Source: Hymenopellis radicata (Eukaryota > Basidiomycota > Agaricomycetes > Agaricales > Physalacriaceae). Taken from it: a stretch of 24,623 bases of DNA. The notes under the pieces were generated by a model. It made no database searches, had not been told where the DNA came from, and saw only the letters and a program-made list of their open reading frames with translations. Location: positions 1 through 24,623 of the forward strand of contig JADNRX010000737.1 in NCBI GenBank assembly GCA_015501595.1. The letters are read 5' to 3'. Position 1 is the stretch's first letter. Each line of letters starts with the position of its first letter. This document shows, in pieces, positions 9,546 to 18,499 of the stretch. The position numbers were made by a program, and so were the translations under genes.

Positions 9546-10615
9546 ATGTACGCCATCGACGTCGCATCCGAATCTTCAGACTCTCTCGCTTCTTCGTCTG
9601 AGTTTGCTTCCTCATCTTCAGCATATTCTCACAGGCCTGCATCTGAAATCGCCAGCCTCTCCGTCTTGTCCCCTCCAACATCACCCACCTCATCCTCGTT
9701 CACCTCGAAGATTGCGTCGTCACTTCGACGAACGTTCAAGAAGAGAAAATCTACACATCGCCTAACGGTATATGGTCCAGAGCTGACAACGACGTCTTCC
9801 ATCAGTCCTACGCTTCCTTCCTTCATTGTCAATGTCATTGGCAACCCTCTTACATCTCTTGATCTTGCATGCAAGAGTGCCAGTCAATTAGAGAACCTCA
9901 TCGCCTCGCTCTCTTATGAATCCTATCCCAACGTCACGAGCCTCGAAATCCGCTTTCCACCTCTGGAAGAGAAGGATATGCAATATACGCACCTGCGCCT
10001 TCCTCGGTCGGGATCCGACTTGCCTCCTATAACGAAGGTGTCCCTCTTGGGATGGAATCTGGATCTTGTCAAGTGGTTGACTGCCCATTTTCGGCTAACC
10101 CAGTTCCGTCTGGGAGGTGAAAGTCCATGCGACTCGGCGTCTATACAGAAACTCATCGACGGCAATATGGAGACCCTTACGGATTTGGGATTAGTACTGG
10201 GGTCGGAGGGTAAGTCAATTCTTCGTCTTTACACAGTGTTGTTGCTGACACATTACTAGACTTCTTCAACCTGTCGTGCATGTACAATTTGGAGCACTTC
10301 GAAGTGCGAGTCCTTCATCCGGACTCATTCGGTGCGCAAGATACTATCAGAACTGTCAGCAAAGTACTCCGCTTGAACACGCTCAAGTCTGTGCGCATTA
10401 TCCTGAACGAGGCGGAGGACAATCGCGTGCCGTTGGAAGTACTTGAGGAGCACAGCGGTCCTGACACTTCGGGTTGGACTGACCAGAGCTTGCGGACGCT
10501 GTTATTTGACTTCGACGATAACTATCTGGTCGCTAAAGATGGGATTGATACGTTGCTGAACGCTTATGATGCTCGTGTAGTTTCCACGATAAACAAACGT
10601 AATGTTTCCTTATGA
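9546..10615 (+). CDS. Gene C: Ser-rich leucine-repeat-like protein (2 exons)
   Basis: Exons 9546-10209 and 10260-10615 encode 339 residues. The intron (50 nt) is GTAAGT…TTACTAG, and its splicing replaces a frame that would stop at 10259. Residues 1-58 are very rich in Ser/Thr/Pro and likely disordered. A basic cluster RRTFKKRK at 61-68 could be a nuclear-localisation or phosphoinositide-binding patch. From about residue 95 the protein has leucine-rich-like strand motifs (NPLTSLDLACKSASQLENLI, YPNVTSLEIRF, ITKVSLLGWNLDLVKWLT, MYNLEHFEVRVL). There is no clear F-box, so this could be an F-box relative that lost or replaced its N-terminus. It lies downstream of A2 on the same strand and converges with the minus-strand gene ending at 10818. 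The specific function is unknown. Confidence 0.78.
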
Positions 10616-10817
10616 ATAAGATTCATTTTCGAGGACATGTAGCACAGGCGAAAGATGAAATAGCGAATTAAGAATAAGAATATCGTAATGAGGTAAGGCT
10701 ACAGTTTGGTTTGTACAGTGGTGATGATGGAAACGATGAGAACGAATGTGTCCGGTCCGGTCATGATAGACAGATGTAAGATACGCGAGTGTGGGGTGTG
10801 TGGTTGGTGGCGGTGAA

Positions 10818-11352
10818 TTAGAGGTAGCCACATAGAGCAGCCCATGTTGAGAAACCGGCGACAAGGATGAGAGTAAAGGCGACGAATGCAACCAGGCATC
10901 GTCTCCCCCACTTCAGCTCGGCCCTCCTAATCCTATCGAGAACGATCTGCTTCTCAGCATCGGTTTTGTCTGGTAGCCATTCCTCGCCTGCAGCATCCGT
11001 GGCGGGTGGGGCGCGTAATGGGGAGGATAGAATGAACATGCCCAGGATCCAGAATGGGGGGAATACTAGAAAGACAAGTCAGTATGAAATCAAAGTTCGA
11101 GTTGAATCGTTACTTACAGAATCCAAACTTGAACAAGTACATTGCGAGCGTTATAGGCTCGTCCTTTAAGGTGTACTCTGGAGGAGGCAGGGCCTCGTAC
11201 TCCAAGTATGGAGGCAACTCTGCTGAGATGCGGCGGTCATGACGGCTTTCGCGCGTCTCTGCCGAGAACGAGTATCCAACAGAGGTGAAGGCGTCCTCAA
11301 TTGAGCTGCGCGAGGCGTACTCGAGCGAAAGGTTGGAGGATGAGGCAGACAT
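10818..11352 (-). CDS. Two-TM protein with PY motifs (2 exons)
   Basis: Exon 1 is 11352-11118 and exon 2 is 11065-10818, with a 52-nt intron (donor GTAAGT, acceptor TTTCTAG); the product is 160 residues. Residues 1-60 are polar and Ser-rich. Two PY-type motifs precede the membrane part: LPPY at 46-49 and PPEY at 57-60. Membrane segment 1 is at about 67-91 (…LFKFGFLFPPFWILGMFIL). A charged loop follows (EEWLPDKTDAEKQIVLDRIR), then segment 2 at about 134-158. Splicing restores a continuous hydrophobic segment across the junction, which supports the model. PPxY motifs bind WW domains of Rsp5/Nedd4-type ubiquitin ligases, so a role as a membrane adaptor or client of Rsp5 is a reasonable inference. 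I do not recognise a named family. A TATA-like box lies 93 bases upstream. Confidence 0.8.
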
Positions 11353-11444
11353 TGAGAGTGCAGTGAATAGACGGGTTTTTGACAGAGATAAGACTGGCTG
11401 ATTTCCGCGGGGGAGTTGATGATTCTAACGCCATGATGGCTCGG

Positions 11445-11451
11445 TTATATA
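11445..11451 (-). promoter_or_regulatory. TATA-like box of the two-TM gene
   Basis: The minus strand reads TATATAA at 11451-11445, 93 bases before the start codon at 11352. That is a normal distance for a fungal TATA box, and gene G has a similar box at a similar distance. Confidence 0.55.
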
Positions 11452-11459
11452 CACTTCGA

Positions 11460-11800
11460 GAGAAAGCAAGCCAATTGATGGGAAGGAAAGAAAGTTAGCC
11501 ATAAACGGCAAGTCCATTCAGAACAAACATTCAACAATACTTGCGTCTTGCCATGACAACGATGTCTTTCTCCGCCAATTGGTTTGGTGTCTTCGCCGAA
11601 TACAGCAGACACACAGCACTGTAACATTGACCCACAACCACCTATAAACCGAACAAGAACATAGAGTACAAGGATGCTTTTGGTCTTGTTCTCGTTTTAT
11701 TCGCCGGCCTGCCTTTTTTTGAACAAGGTCAAAGCACCATCACAGGGATCAAAGTAAAAGGTACGTCTTCGTTTAAGATCTGAATCGTTCCAGAAACCGA
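11460..11800. other. Divergent intergenic region
   Basis: Separates the minus-strand two-TM gene from the plus-strand wax-synthase relic. CTATAAA at about 11643-11649 could be a plus-strand TATA box, but it is about 165 bases from the nearest candidate ATG. No gene is seen. Confidence 0.35.
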
Positions 11801-11810
11801 TTTGTGGCGA

Positions 11811-12495
11811 ATGCGGTTACTCCCCTGTGCCTTGTACTATGGTTTCCTTCCACTTGGTAACAGCATGGCGCTACCCGCATTCCTCATGGTGGTACCGACA
11901 CTCGAGAACAGCATACCCATTTCCAGTGATCTCGCGCCTGTCATCATTGTTTGCTTACTCCCGTACGTTGGCATCGTTTATCTGTCGCGACAGAAGGATA
12001 CGTACATCCTGCGCCTGCTCTTCCTACCTGTGATCGCAATCTGCAGCGTACTCACTGCCGCATTTATAGCAATGTGCGCTTTCGCTGTCATAAGCAAATG
12101 CCTTCGGCTAGCTTTCATGCGGGACGGCGCGTTAAAAGTCGACGAAACGAGTTTGGATGAACGCCATCTGGGCATCGTCAATCATGGCTGCATCCTGACG
12201 TTGATCTTAGACTTGTGTGGCGTTGAAACAGAACGAAGCTCGGGTATTTGGAAGATCCTCTCTAAGCCTGCACTGCACCGGAGTTAACGAGAAAGCCTCC
12301 CGGAGCTGCGATCGCCGGTGATCGATATTGGTGGGTGCAAGTTTTCTTTACTCGATTATTACGCGCTGAGTAGTATCCTCAGAACGCTGACCCGTATCAT
12401 GTGTATACCCGGCTCGTGCTATGGCACTGAATTGCATTACAGAACATTCCAGTGGCCCAAAACTGGTTGTGGCTCCTCTTCGCCAGAATCCGCAC
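11811..12495 (+). pseudogene. W1: N-terminal half of a wax-synthase-like MBOAT
   Basis: The ATG at 11811 (or 11865) opens 158 codons with several membrane segments (LAPVIIVCLLPYVGIVYL, LRLLFLPVIAICSVLTAAFI). They lead to MCAFAVISKCLRLAFMRDGA, the region typical of the N-terminal third of basidiomycete wax-synthase-domain proteins (long-chain-alcohol O-acyltransferase type, membrane-bound). The frame stops at 12285-12287. Homologous sequence continues out of frame to about 12495 and is repeated in W2 (18500-18805). The catalytic C-terminal half is absent here but present in W2, 6 kb away. I interpret this as a truncated, dead gene; alternatively W1 and W2 are halves of one gene split by rearrangement. 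Confidence 0.65.
12188..12495 (+). repeat. Direct repeat DR-1 (wax-synthase middle part)
   Basis: From CTGCATCCTGACGTTGATC to about the CCTCTTCGCCAGA stretch, this block matches 18500-18805 in the same orientation with scattered substitutions and small indels. Examples are AAGATCCTCTCTAAGCC against AAGGCTCTCCTCGGTGTCTA, and one missing A in GCCTCC(A)CGG. The two copies bracket about 6 kb containing gene G, fragment E and the transposon. Confidence 0.85.
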
Positions 12496-12952
12496 GGTTG
12501 ATCAAGTCTCACTGACACTAGTACAGAAAGGAGATATAAGTTATTCCATTCATTTCCTGCAGTTTTATATAACAGTCAGGACATGACGAGATTATTCTCA
12601 AATTTCGATTTGTACTAGCACTTCGCTGAGGTGTCACTGTCCTTGAATGAATAACATCAATCCTCGGTTGGAATCAGCATGTCAAGGAATGTTCTTCAAA
12701 CGAAGGCGTGCTTATTTTTGAACTGCGATTTGTGCAACTGGTCATATTACTATTACACCTCCACAGCATCCTTATTCTAGTACATAATTCCCATGATTTC
12801 AAAATTGTGAAATGGAAAGACGCTCCGAAGGATATTTCCCAGTAGCGAAACCTTTCAGTCTTCTCATAGTGTTTGTGAACCTGAAGCTCATCGTAAGTAA
12901 ACACGGACGAGACCTAGTGGAGATGAACACTTACTTGCTACGCATAGTTCGT
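12496..12952. other. Intergenic, AT-rich
   Basis: No gene is supported. It probably holds the 3' end of the minus-strand gene G. A 76-codon minus-strand frame at 12674-12904 has no recognisable content. Confidence 0.4.
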
Positions 12953-13637
12953 TTAGAACGTATTGGCCCGCTTATACTGCCCAAAAGCCGCGCTGCTTTC
13001 GTTGCTTGGGCTATCTTCGCGGACGACTGCGCGGCAAGTCCGTGCAGAACGAACGGCTACAGCCGTCGAAGACCGTCTTTGAGAGCGAGGTGATGGGGCG
13101 ATTGGGATAGCAGAGAAGGAAAGTTCTTCTACTGTCGAAGGCACAACAGTTGAAACATCTGCCTGTAACTCCGCCACGGATTCGTTGGAAGGAGTCGCTG
13201 GGTGTACAGTAGCCACTGAGGTCCTGAGCCGCGGAAGCACAACCTCAACGGACCGTGGTGGGTAATCGGGAGGGAAATCATCAACGTTTGTGAGCTTCAA
13301 TAGCGGTCCCTTGCTCGTCAAAAGACGGTAAAGGAAGTGTTCCCAGGTTCTGCTGGGCCGTGTGGTGAAGGCTTGGCGGCCGGCCGACCAGTGCAGTGGG
13401 GGCCAGTACGTCAGGCGCAGTCTCTAAAGGCCCAAAAGGCTGATCGACGGTGGAGGGATCGGTAGACCGGAATTCGAAGGGGTCATTCCCGAAGATAACG
13501 CGCTGGACGGGTGAGTGAGGTGTGCGCGGTTCCGTGTTGGGAGTTGCTTGATATTTGGAGACGTAGTCTTTGGGGATGGGGCCGAGGTAGGGCCAGGAAT
13601 AATCTTCAACATCGACTCCGTTGAGTATAAAGACCAT
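12953..13637 (-). CDS. Gene G: unknown Pro/Ser-rich protein, likely frameshifted
   Basis: The ATG at 13637 opens MVFILNGVDVEDYSWPYLGP and stays open to 13281. From about 13420 down, a second frame carries the more structured sequence (LTYWPPLHWSAGRQAFTTRP, then WEHFLYRLLTSKGPLLKLTN and DDFPPDYPPRSVEVVLPRLR) to a stop at 12953. Joining the frames near 13400 would give a protein of about 228 residues with a Ser/Arg-rich tail. I found no intron with correct ends and phase that makes the join, so a one-base gap or a missed splice is likely. A TATA-like box lies 87-94 bases upstream. The family is not recognised. Confidence 0.45.
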
Positions 13638-13723
13638 TATGGATGAGTGAGTAGGAGTGGAGATGATCAGTGTTGAAGAATGTGGATATGTGTGGATAAG
13701 AATAGCGTCGGTTGACGACTAGG

Positions 13724-13731
13724 CTTATATA
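13724..13731 (-). promoter_or_regulatory. TATA-like box of gene G
   Basis: The minus strand reads TATATAAG at 13731-13724, about 90 bases before the ATG at 13637. This mirrors the box of the two-TM gene and argues that this start codon is real. Confidence 0.55.
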
Positions 13732-13739
13732 CAAAAGCA

Positions 13740-14008
13740 ATCCTCGGCATCATAGGAGGAAGAGTGTTGGTCTATTCGTCATAGGAGGAGATGTGTTCGA
13801 CTTCGATCGCAGAGGGTAGCGTTGGACGCGAGACACGACGTGAATCCTGTGCGTCTCAATTGTAAACGGACACTGTGGGGTAAGACGATATCCTATGTTC
13901 CCCGGTAAGAGCTTGACCGAAGTGGATCTCGGGTGGTGGTCGGCGGTGAACTAGAACTTGAAGAAGACATTTCCATTCCAGAGACAAAGAGTCTTAGAAG
14001 CGTTGGTT
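13740..14008. other. Intergenic upstream of gene G
   Basis: Nothing coding is seen. It contains a partial duplication, ATCATAGGAGGA (13748 on) and GTCATAGGAGGAG (13779 on), about 30 bases apart. Confidence 0.4.
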
Positions 14009-14258
14009 ATGTCGTCTGAGAACGGATTGTGAGCCCTTCTGAAGAAGATTCAGAGGTGCTGGAGCGCCGCCGGAGATCCCATATTGTGTCGCAAATGATA
14101 GCTTCCTCACCGGCAGTAGGAATGTTGTTGGATGGGTACTATTGGGGACCGTCCATTCGGAGAGCGACAGAAGGAAGCTGGCGAGAACTTGGAATGCGAC
14201 CAGAGATCACCGTGGGGTGCCTACTGAGAGAGGTTTTACCGTTGAAGTTCAAGTTGCA
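14009..14258 (+). pseudogene. Fragment E: 5' exon interrupted by the transposon
   Basis: The ATG at 14009 gives MSSENGL and then a TGA. One base out of frame, a polar, coding-like stretch follows (SPSEEDSEVLERRRRSHIVS, then LLDGYYWGPSIRRATEGSWR and ITVGCLLREVLPLKFKL). It runs straight into the left end of the transposon. Removing the element and one copy of its target duplication rejoins …AAGTTGCAA|GTAAGT…, so the exon would end at a consensus donor one base past the target site. Downstream pieces of the same gene may be the open stretch at about 17470-17599 and what follows. The family is not recognised. Confidence 0.45.
14251..14258. repeat. Target site duplication, left copy
   Basis: AAGTTGCA directly abuts the left terminus CACCTGATAGTCCCG. 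The same eight bases abut the right terminus at 17313-17320. Confidence 0.85.
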
Positions 14259-14559
14259 CACCTGATAGTCCCGTTGTTCCGACCTAATTAGGTATCATAC
14301 TGTGATGCCAGTGTGATACCTAATTAGGTTGACTTGACCGTAAAGCGCGGTCAAGCACTAGTCAGTCATTAAATAGTACTACTGCTACCTTGTAATAACA
14401 TTATTTTGAAGACTTCTGGCGGGTACGAGGCGCTACGCACAGCGCGCTCATTCCCAATCGGGATTCTACCTCATTTGAACTTTTGCACGCGCTCATCATC
14501 ACGCGGATGGCATACCCGCCTCATGCGACTGCCAAATCGGGTACCGACTATCATCCCGC
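14259..14559 (+). repeat. Left terminal inverted repeat
   Basis: Matches the reverse complement of 17028-17312. The outer 160 or so bases differ at only one position (TTGTTCCG against TTGTTGCG). Inward there are small indels, including about 20 extra bases here (CGCGGATGGCATACCCGCCT). Near-identity at the ends suggests recent movement. Confidence 0.88.
14282..14354 (+). repeat. Subterminal palindromes (left)
   Basis: 14282-14329 is a near-perfect 48-bp palindrome: ACCTAATTAGGTATCA arm, centre TGTGATGCCAG, then the reverse arm. A second hairpin at 14334-14354 pairs TTGACCG with CGGTCAA around TAAAGCG. They lie about 20 bases inside the terminus and are mirrored at the right end. They are candidate transposase-binding or cruciform sites. 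Confidence 0.8.
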
Positions 14560-16348
14560 CGCCTTGCCCACTGTAGCTCAAATAGATAACAAATAAAATT
14601 GCATAAAATCCTAGTAGATTACAGACAACATAAATTAAGAGAAACTAGCATAATATAATGTAATGAGCAGCTAGTACTTAGTGGTCATCAAAGCACCCGG
14701 GTACTTTACTCGCGCGAACACCCGCACTACGAGTGCTCGCGGTATCAATGGCAGCATTTTTGCAGCGGGGAGAAGGGGAGAAGGGAATAGCTGCAGAGGG
14801 GACGCTAGGCGGGTACGTGGATGGATGGCGATGGCTCCCGGATGATCGAATGTTGCAAGGATGGATCAGTGAAGGAAGCGGTGCATTGGTGTAGGAGAAG
14901 AATTGTGGCGCCGCAAGCAGCTACGTCCCCTGGCTGAGTTGACAGAGGTGGTGGCACGGCGACGGAGATGGGGATGTATTGGGTGACGCGGGGAGGGCGG
15001 TTTCAACTATGCGCATGGCAACAAAGCCTGAAAATAGAGTCAGTAGAATATAAAGCGAACGTTGACAGTACCTGTAAGCGCTGCCGACATCTCAAGAAAT
15101 AAACCAAAAAAGCGGAATGAAAAACGCGTACCAAATGGCGCCGCGCGTTTGGTGGGGGTTTACGCATTGCAGAAGCCATATCCGAGGACACCAGACGTAG
15201 GGTTGGCTTCTGTAGTGGTGGTGGTGGGCGTCGTTTGCTGTCCCAGCTCCTGCTGGCACTTGAATCTTGTTGCGCATGCACTGGTAGTCGTCCTGCATGT
15301 TATGCGGCCCACCCGTGGGGCTTACGAGGTCCTGGTGGTTGCAATCTGGGTCCATGGAGGCCGTGGCAGTCATTGTTGCCGTCTGCGCGCTCCTTGGGGG
15401 TTGGTGGTGGTGGTAAGAGTGGAAGAGACGGAAGTCGAACAGCGTTCGGATTCACGGTCCGCATCACCGGAGCCAAATCTCGACGCTGTCGACAGGTGGA
15501 ATCGAACCCACGTTAGTACTTGGTGGTGGGAATTTGAGATGCCGAGATGCCGGAGCGAACATTGTCGACGACAGCGGCGGGCATTGGCGCATCTGGAGAC
15601 ACCTTAAAATACCTAGTACACCTTGGGATGTATATATCTTGATTATCGAGGTGGAGCCCGGCTCTACTAGGCAGTCAGAAGTTGGCATGAGTTTAAGTCT
15701 GATAAAAGTCTGATGACTGTCAGATTCTTAAGTGGATAGCCTTACAATTTTGTGATTTACCCTCACACACGACTGATCTTCTCACCTCCGACCGCGCCAA
15801 CACTTCGGCTGTCACACCTCAGTGCGTCTGTCATTGACCCATCAATGTCAGCCTCTACCACGAAGGCTTGCTCAGATGCGCCGCCGCCTGCCAGCGACAC
15901 CCGCCCCACCGAAACAGCTATGTATGGTATACTTGCTACGTAAGGATTATGATGAGTTCTGCATTACCGTCTGCATGGATTTCCTTGAACTTGCTTTCTC
16001 TCCAATATTTACAATCTCCAGGTCAATTTCCGATGGTCTCTCAGCTACTCCGAGGCCGTGGTTTGGTATTCCGAGCGACATTTAGTTTGCTCCGAACGTG
16101 ATCTGGCAAATGCCGGACAATGATCAGAACTGTTTTCTCATCGCTTCTCTCGTCTTACCGCCACGGCAGATGAACGGCGACACGCCATCCAGCCCCAGAC
16201 TTTCAGCTGAGGCCTCTTTGCTCCCTCTTCTGCCTTTTTCTTTCCTGGACCACTTCAGATATCGTCTCCACAGCTTCCAACGGCCGCGGCTGACTTTGGA
16301 ACGCAAACTAGGCGCCTCATTCAATGAGGCTGCAACTGCACCACGGCT

Positions 16349-16825
16349 ATGGGACCGATCTTCCCGCAGTTGAGCGGGCTTGAAGCATGGATGGGGTGGA
16401 TTTGGGCACTGTGTCAGCTGCTGTCGACGCAGCGGCGGTATGTGTTTATTTTGCTTTTGTTTGCTCTGTGTTTGCTTGCATTTTCTTTTCCGCATGTCGG
16501 CAGTGCCCTAGCGATGCCGCCGACATTTTCCATTCTGTCAATTTATTTACAGGCTTGTCGTCAACACGCGAGTAAGCCCTCTAAAGAGGCATCAGACCCT
16601 GGCCCCCGCAACCCAATAGTGATTCGCCGCAGGCCGTCCATACCCCACTGGCCCCCATTCCACTTCCACCACATCGCCTTTCATATTGACCTGCACCGGC
16701 GGTCGAAGTCGACGTTCAATGCGCGGCACCTGGCGCGGCTAACTGAGCTTTCAAGGATGGCTGGGTTTACGGGTACGATTCTGCCAGGGATTCAGTTGAG
16801 GGCCGAGATGGGCTGTGGGCGGTGA
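16349..16825 (+). CDS. Hypothetical ORF inside the transposon
   Basis: An ATG-initiated frame of 158 codons. Residues about 28-50 are hydrophobic (RRYVFILLLFALCLLAFSFP). The second half is basic and His/Pro-rich (IPHWPPFHFHHIAFHIDLHR, ARHLARLTELSRMAGFTGTI). I recognise no transposase or cargo family. A frame of this length can arise by chance in this base composition, and no splice or promoter evidence supports it, so treat it as a possibility only. Confidence 0.25.
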   Translation: MGPIFPQLSGLEAWMGWIWALCQLLSTQRRYVFILLLFALCLLAFSFPHVGSALAMPPTFSILSIYLQACRQHASKPSKEASDPGPRNPIVIRRRPSIPHWPPFHFHHIAFHIDLHRRSKSTFNARHLARLTELSRMAGFTGTILPGIQLRAEMGCGR

Positions 16826-17027
16826 GGTGGCTGCAGAGACAGAGGCGGTTATCGACGTACCTGAGTTGACGTCGACGACGATGCCGCCGAAGTGGACACT
16901 CCCGGGCTGCTCCAAATGGTAAGCAACGATAAATTATGCATTATATTTACTGTACATATATTGTATCATTTTTATCTCTATTTATATGCTGTAGCGGCCA
17001 AGTTTGAGTCTGACAATGAGCGGGATG

Positions 17028-17312
17028 TCGGGATGATGAACTCCTGCCCGATTTGGCAGTCGCATGATGATGAGCGCGTGTGAAAGTTCAAATGAGGTAG
17101 AGTCCCGATTGGGAGTGAGCGCATGGAGGCTGTGCGTAGCGCCTCGTACCACCAGAAGTCTTCAAAATAATGTTATTACAAGGTAGCAGTAGTACTATTT
17201 AATGACTGACTAGTGCTTGACCGCGCTTTACGGTCAAGTCAACCTAATTAGGTATCACACTGGCATCACAGTATGATACCTAATTAGGTCGCAACAACGG
17301 GACTATCAGGTG
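17028..17312 (-). repeat. Right terminal inverted repeat
   Basis: Reverse-complement partner of 14259-14559. It carries the mirrored 48-bp palindrome at 17242-17289 and the TTGACCG/CGGTCAA hairpin at about 17217-17237. The outer end reads CGGGACTATCAGGTG. Confidence 0.88.
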
Positions 17313-17320
17313 AAGTTGCA
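17313..17320. repeat. Target site duplication, right copy
   Basis: AAGTTGCA immediately follows the right terminus, identical to 14251-14258. The next seven bases, AGTAAGT, complete the splice-donor-like sequence of the interrupted gene. Confidence 0.85.
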
Positions 17321-17469
17321 AGTAAGTAGACTGTTGAAGCTTGGTTGAAGCCGAGCTGATGCGTTTAACGCGGTCCGCGGGACGGAAAGAACGGCAGGCA
17401 TTTCTTTGCTTTGACCTTCGTGACCACTTGACTACACGTCCAAAATCATCCTGAGAAATCATCTGGCTG

Positions 17470-17772
17470 GTGCATGCCGTCTCTACGGATATTCTTTTAG
17501 ACTGTGCTCGATGGCAAGTCTGGTTTTTAATCAACCGTGCGAGTAAACGCGGCATCCGCGAGTTCAATAGACGCTTCACAAGTCTACTGCGTTTGTCTGG
17601 TGAGTTACCCACCTCCAAGGCTTATTTTTTCACTTACATGGTATTACAGACCGGGATGTCCAACATGCCCCTGGTTGAACGCGCTCCCCCACCCCTCGAA
17701 AGCGGTCTCTTCAATGTCTTGTTCACCATCAACCCGGCAGCGTCCACTATCAAGGTCGCGAATCCCAGATGA
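17470..17772 (+). pseudogene. Possible downstream exons of fragment E
   Basis: An open, coding-like stretch (TDILLDCARWQVWFLINRAS, then KRGIREFNRRFTSLLRLS) ends at a good donor. The 50-nt intron 17600-17649 is GTGAGT…ATTACAG. The following sequence is open only in another frame (GMSNMPLVERAPPPLESGLF, then NVLFTINPAASTIKVANPR, stop at 17770-17772), so the spliced reading frame breaks soon after the junction. No family is recognised. The link to the 14009-14258 piece across the transposon is inferred from position only. Confidence 0.3.
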
Positions 17773-18499
17773 CTGTTGAAAGGTCTACATGTTCCACCAC
17801 TAGGGTATGTCATGTTGATGCGTCCTGCAGACGACAGCTTGTGGAGTAACCTCAATGAAGCTGCAGGCGTCCCCTCTGCCTACCATGCACGCGTATTCTG
17901 TCCTACATAACTATCATGGCGTTCAATGACGACCTACCTCGCCAGGAGATCACGAGCGAGGACCAGTGCCTGCACAGTATCGTGAACATGTCAACGACTT
18001 TGCTTGTCCTCCCTCAGTTTCAGCTAAATCTTTGCTGTGTTTTTGATGTGCTAGGAGGCCGGGGAGAATGCGCTACTTCTGACCAGAACCCGCCAGCTAC
18101 TTCGCTCAATTGGCATTAATTTGCTCTGATCGTGTGTACGTCTCGGACCATGCCTGGTCGCCCAATCTCGCGCGCAGTGTGGATGTCATTTAAATGGCGG
18201 AATGCCTTACGGCGGTCTGGTAGTACTCAAGCTTGTTACGTGCGCGAATATTTTTGGCTTTGTTGCTGATTCGCAGGCTCATAAATACATTACGACTTCG
18301 CCCAGAGAAGGCAACGATGTAGGCGCGTTGGTTGTTACTTTAACAAACGTATCTGATCGGGCTCCGGACTGTACAGATGTATTTTCCCTCGAACCAATTT
18401 ACCAGGGAGGTGCCAACATATCTGCACCGCTTTAAATTATGACGATGCGTCGCTTCTCAAGACACATCACTAAGTACGTTGAACTTCTGTTGTTGGTTT
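17773..18499. other. No supported gene; decayed coding-like sequence
   Basis: Several short plus-strand open stretches look protein-like but are in changing frames. An example is MPYGGLVVLKLVTCANIFGF…ALVVTLTNVSDRAPDCTD at 18202-18435. No domain is recognised. They may be the remains of the gene interrupted upstream. Confidence 0.35.

Larger units (their letters stand above)
14259..17312. mobile_element. 3054-bp DNA transposon with long TIRs (hAT-like by TSD)
   Basis: The element begins CACCTGATAGTCCCG and ends with its reverse complement, and both ends are flanked by AAGTTGCA. An 8-bp duplication is characteristic of the hAT superfamily, but inverted repeats of nearly 300 bp are unusually long for hAT and more like MULE or P elements, so the class is uncertain. 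The interior has no recognisable transposase: no hAT dimerisation domain and no DDE-type series that I can see. It is probably non-autonomous. It contains a G-rich tract (14767-14801), a GGT-rich stretch near 15215, small open frames and a longer one at 16349-16825. A spliced pair 15845-15939/16022-16085 (52 residues, starting MSASTTKACSDAPPP) is possible but weak. It interrupts gene fragment E. Confidence 0.85.

Noticed and set aside
15440..15600. tRNA or tRNA-derived SINE on the minus strand
   Set aside because: GGTTCGATTCC (minus strand of 15498-15508) is a perfect B-box, and flanking sequence can form an acceptor-like stem. However, the T-arm does not pair as a 5-bp stem with a 7-base loop, and I find no A-box, D-arm or anticodon arm at the right distance.
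14259..17312. LTR retrotransposon
   Set aside because: The terminal repeats are inverted, not direct, and no reverse transcriptase, integrase or primer-binding site is visible.
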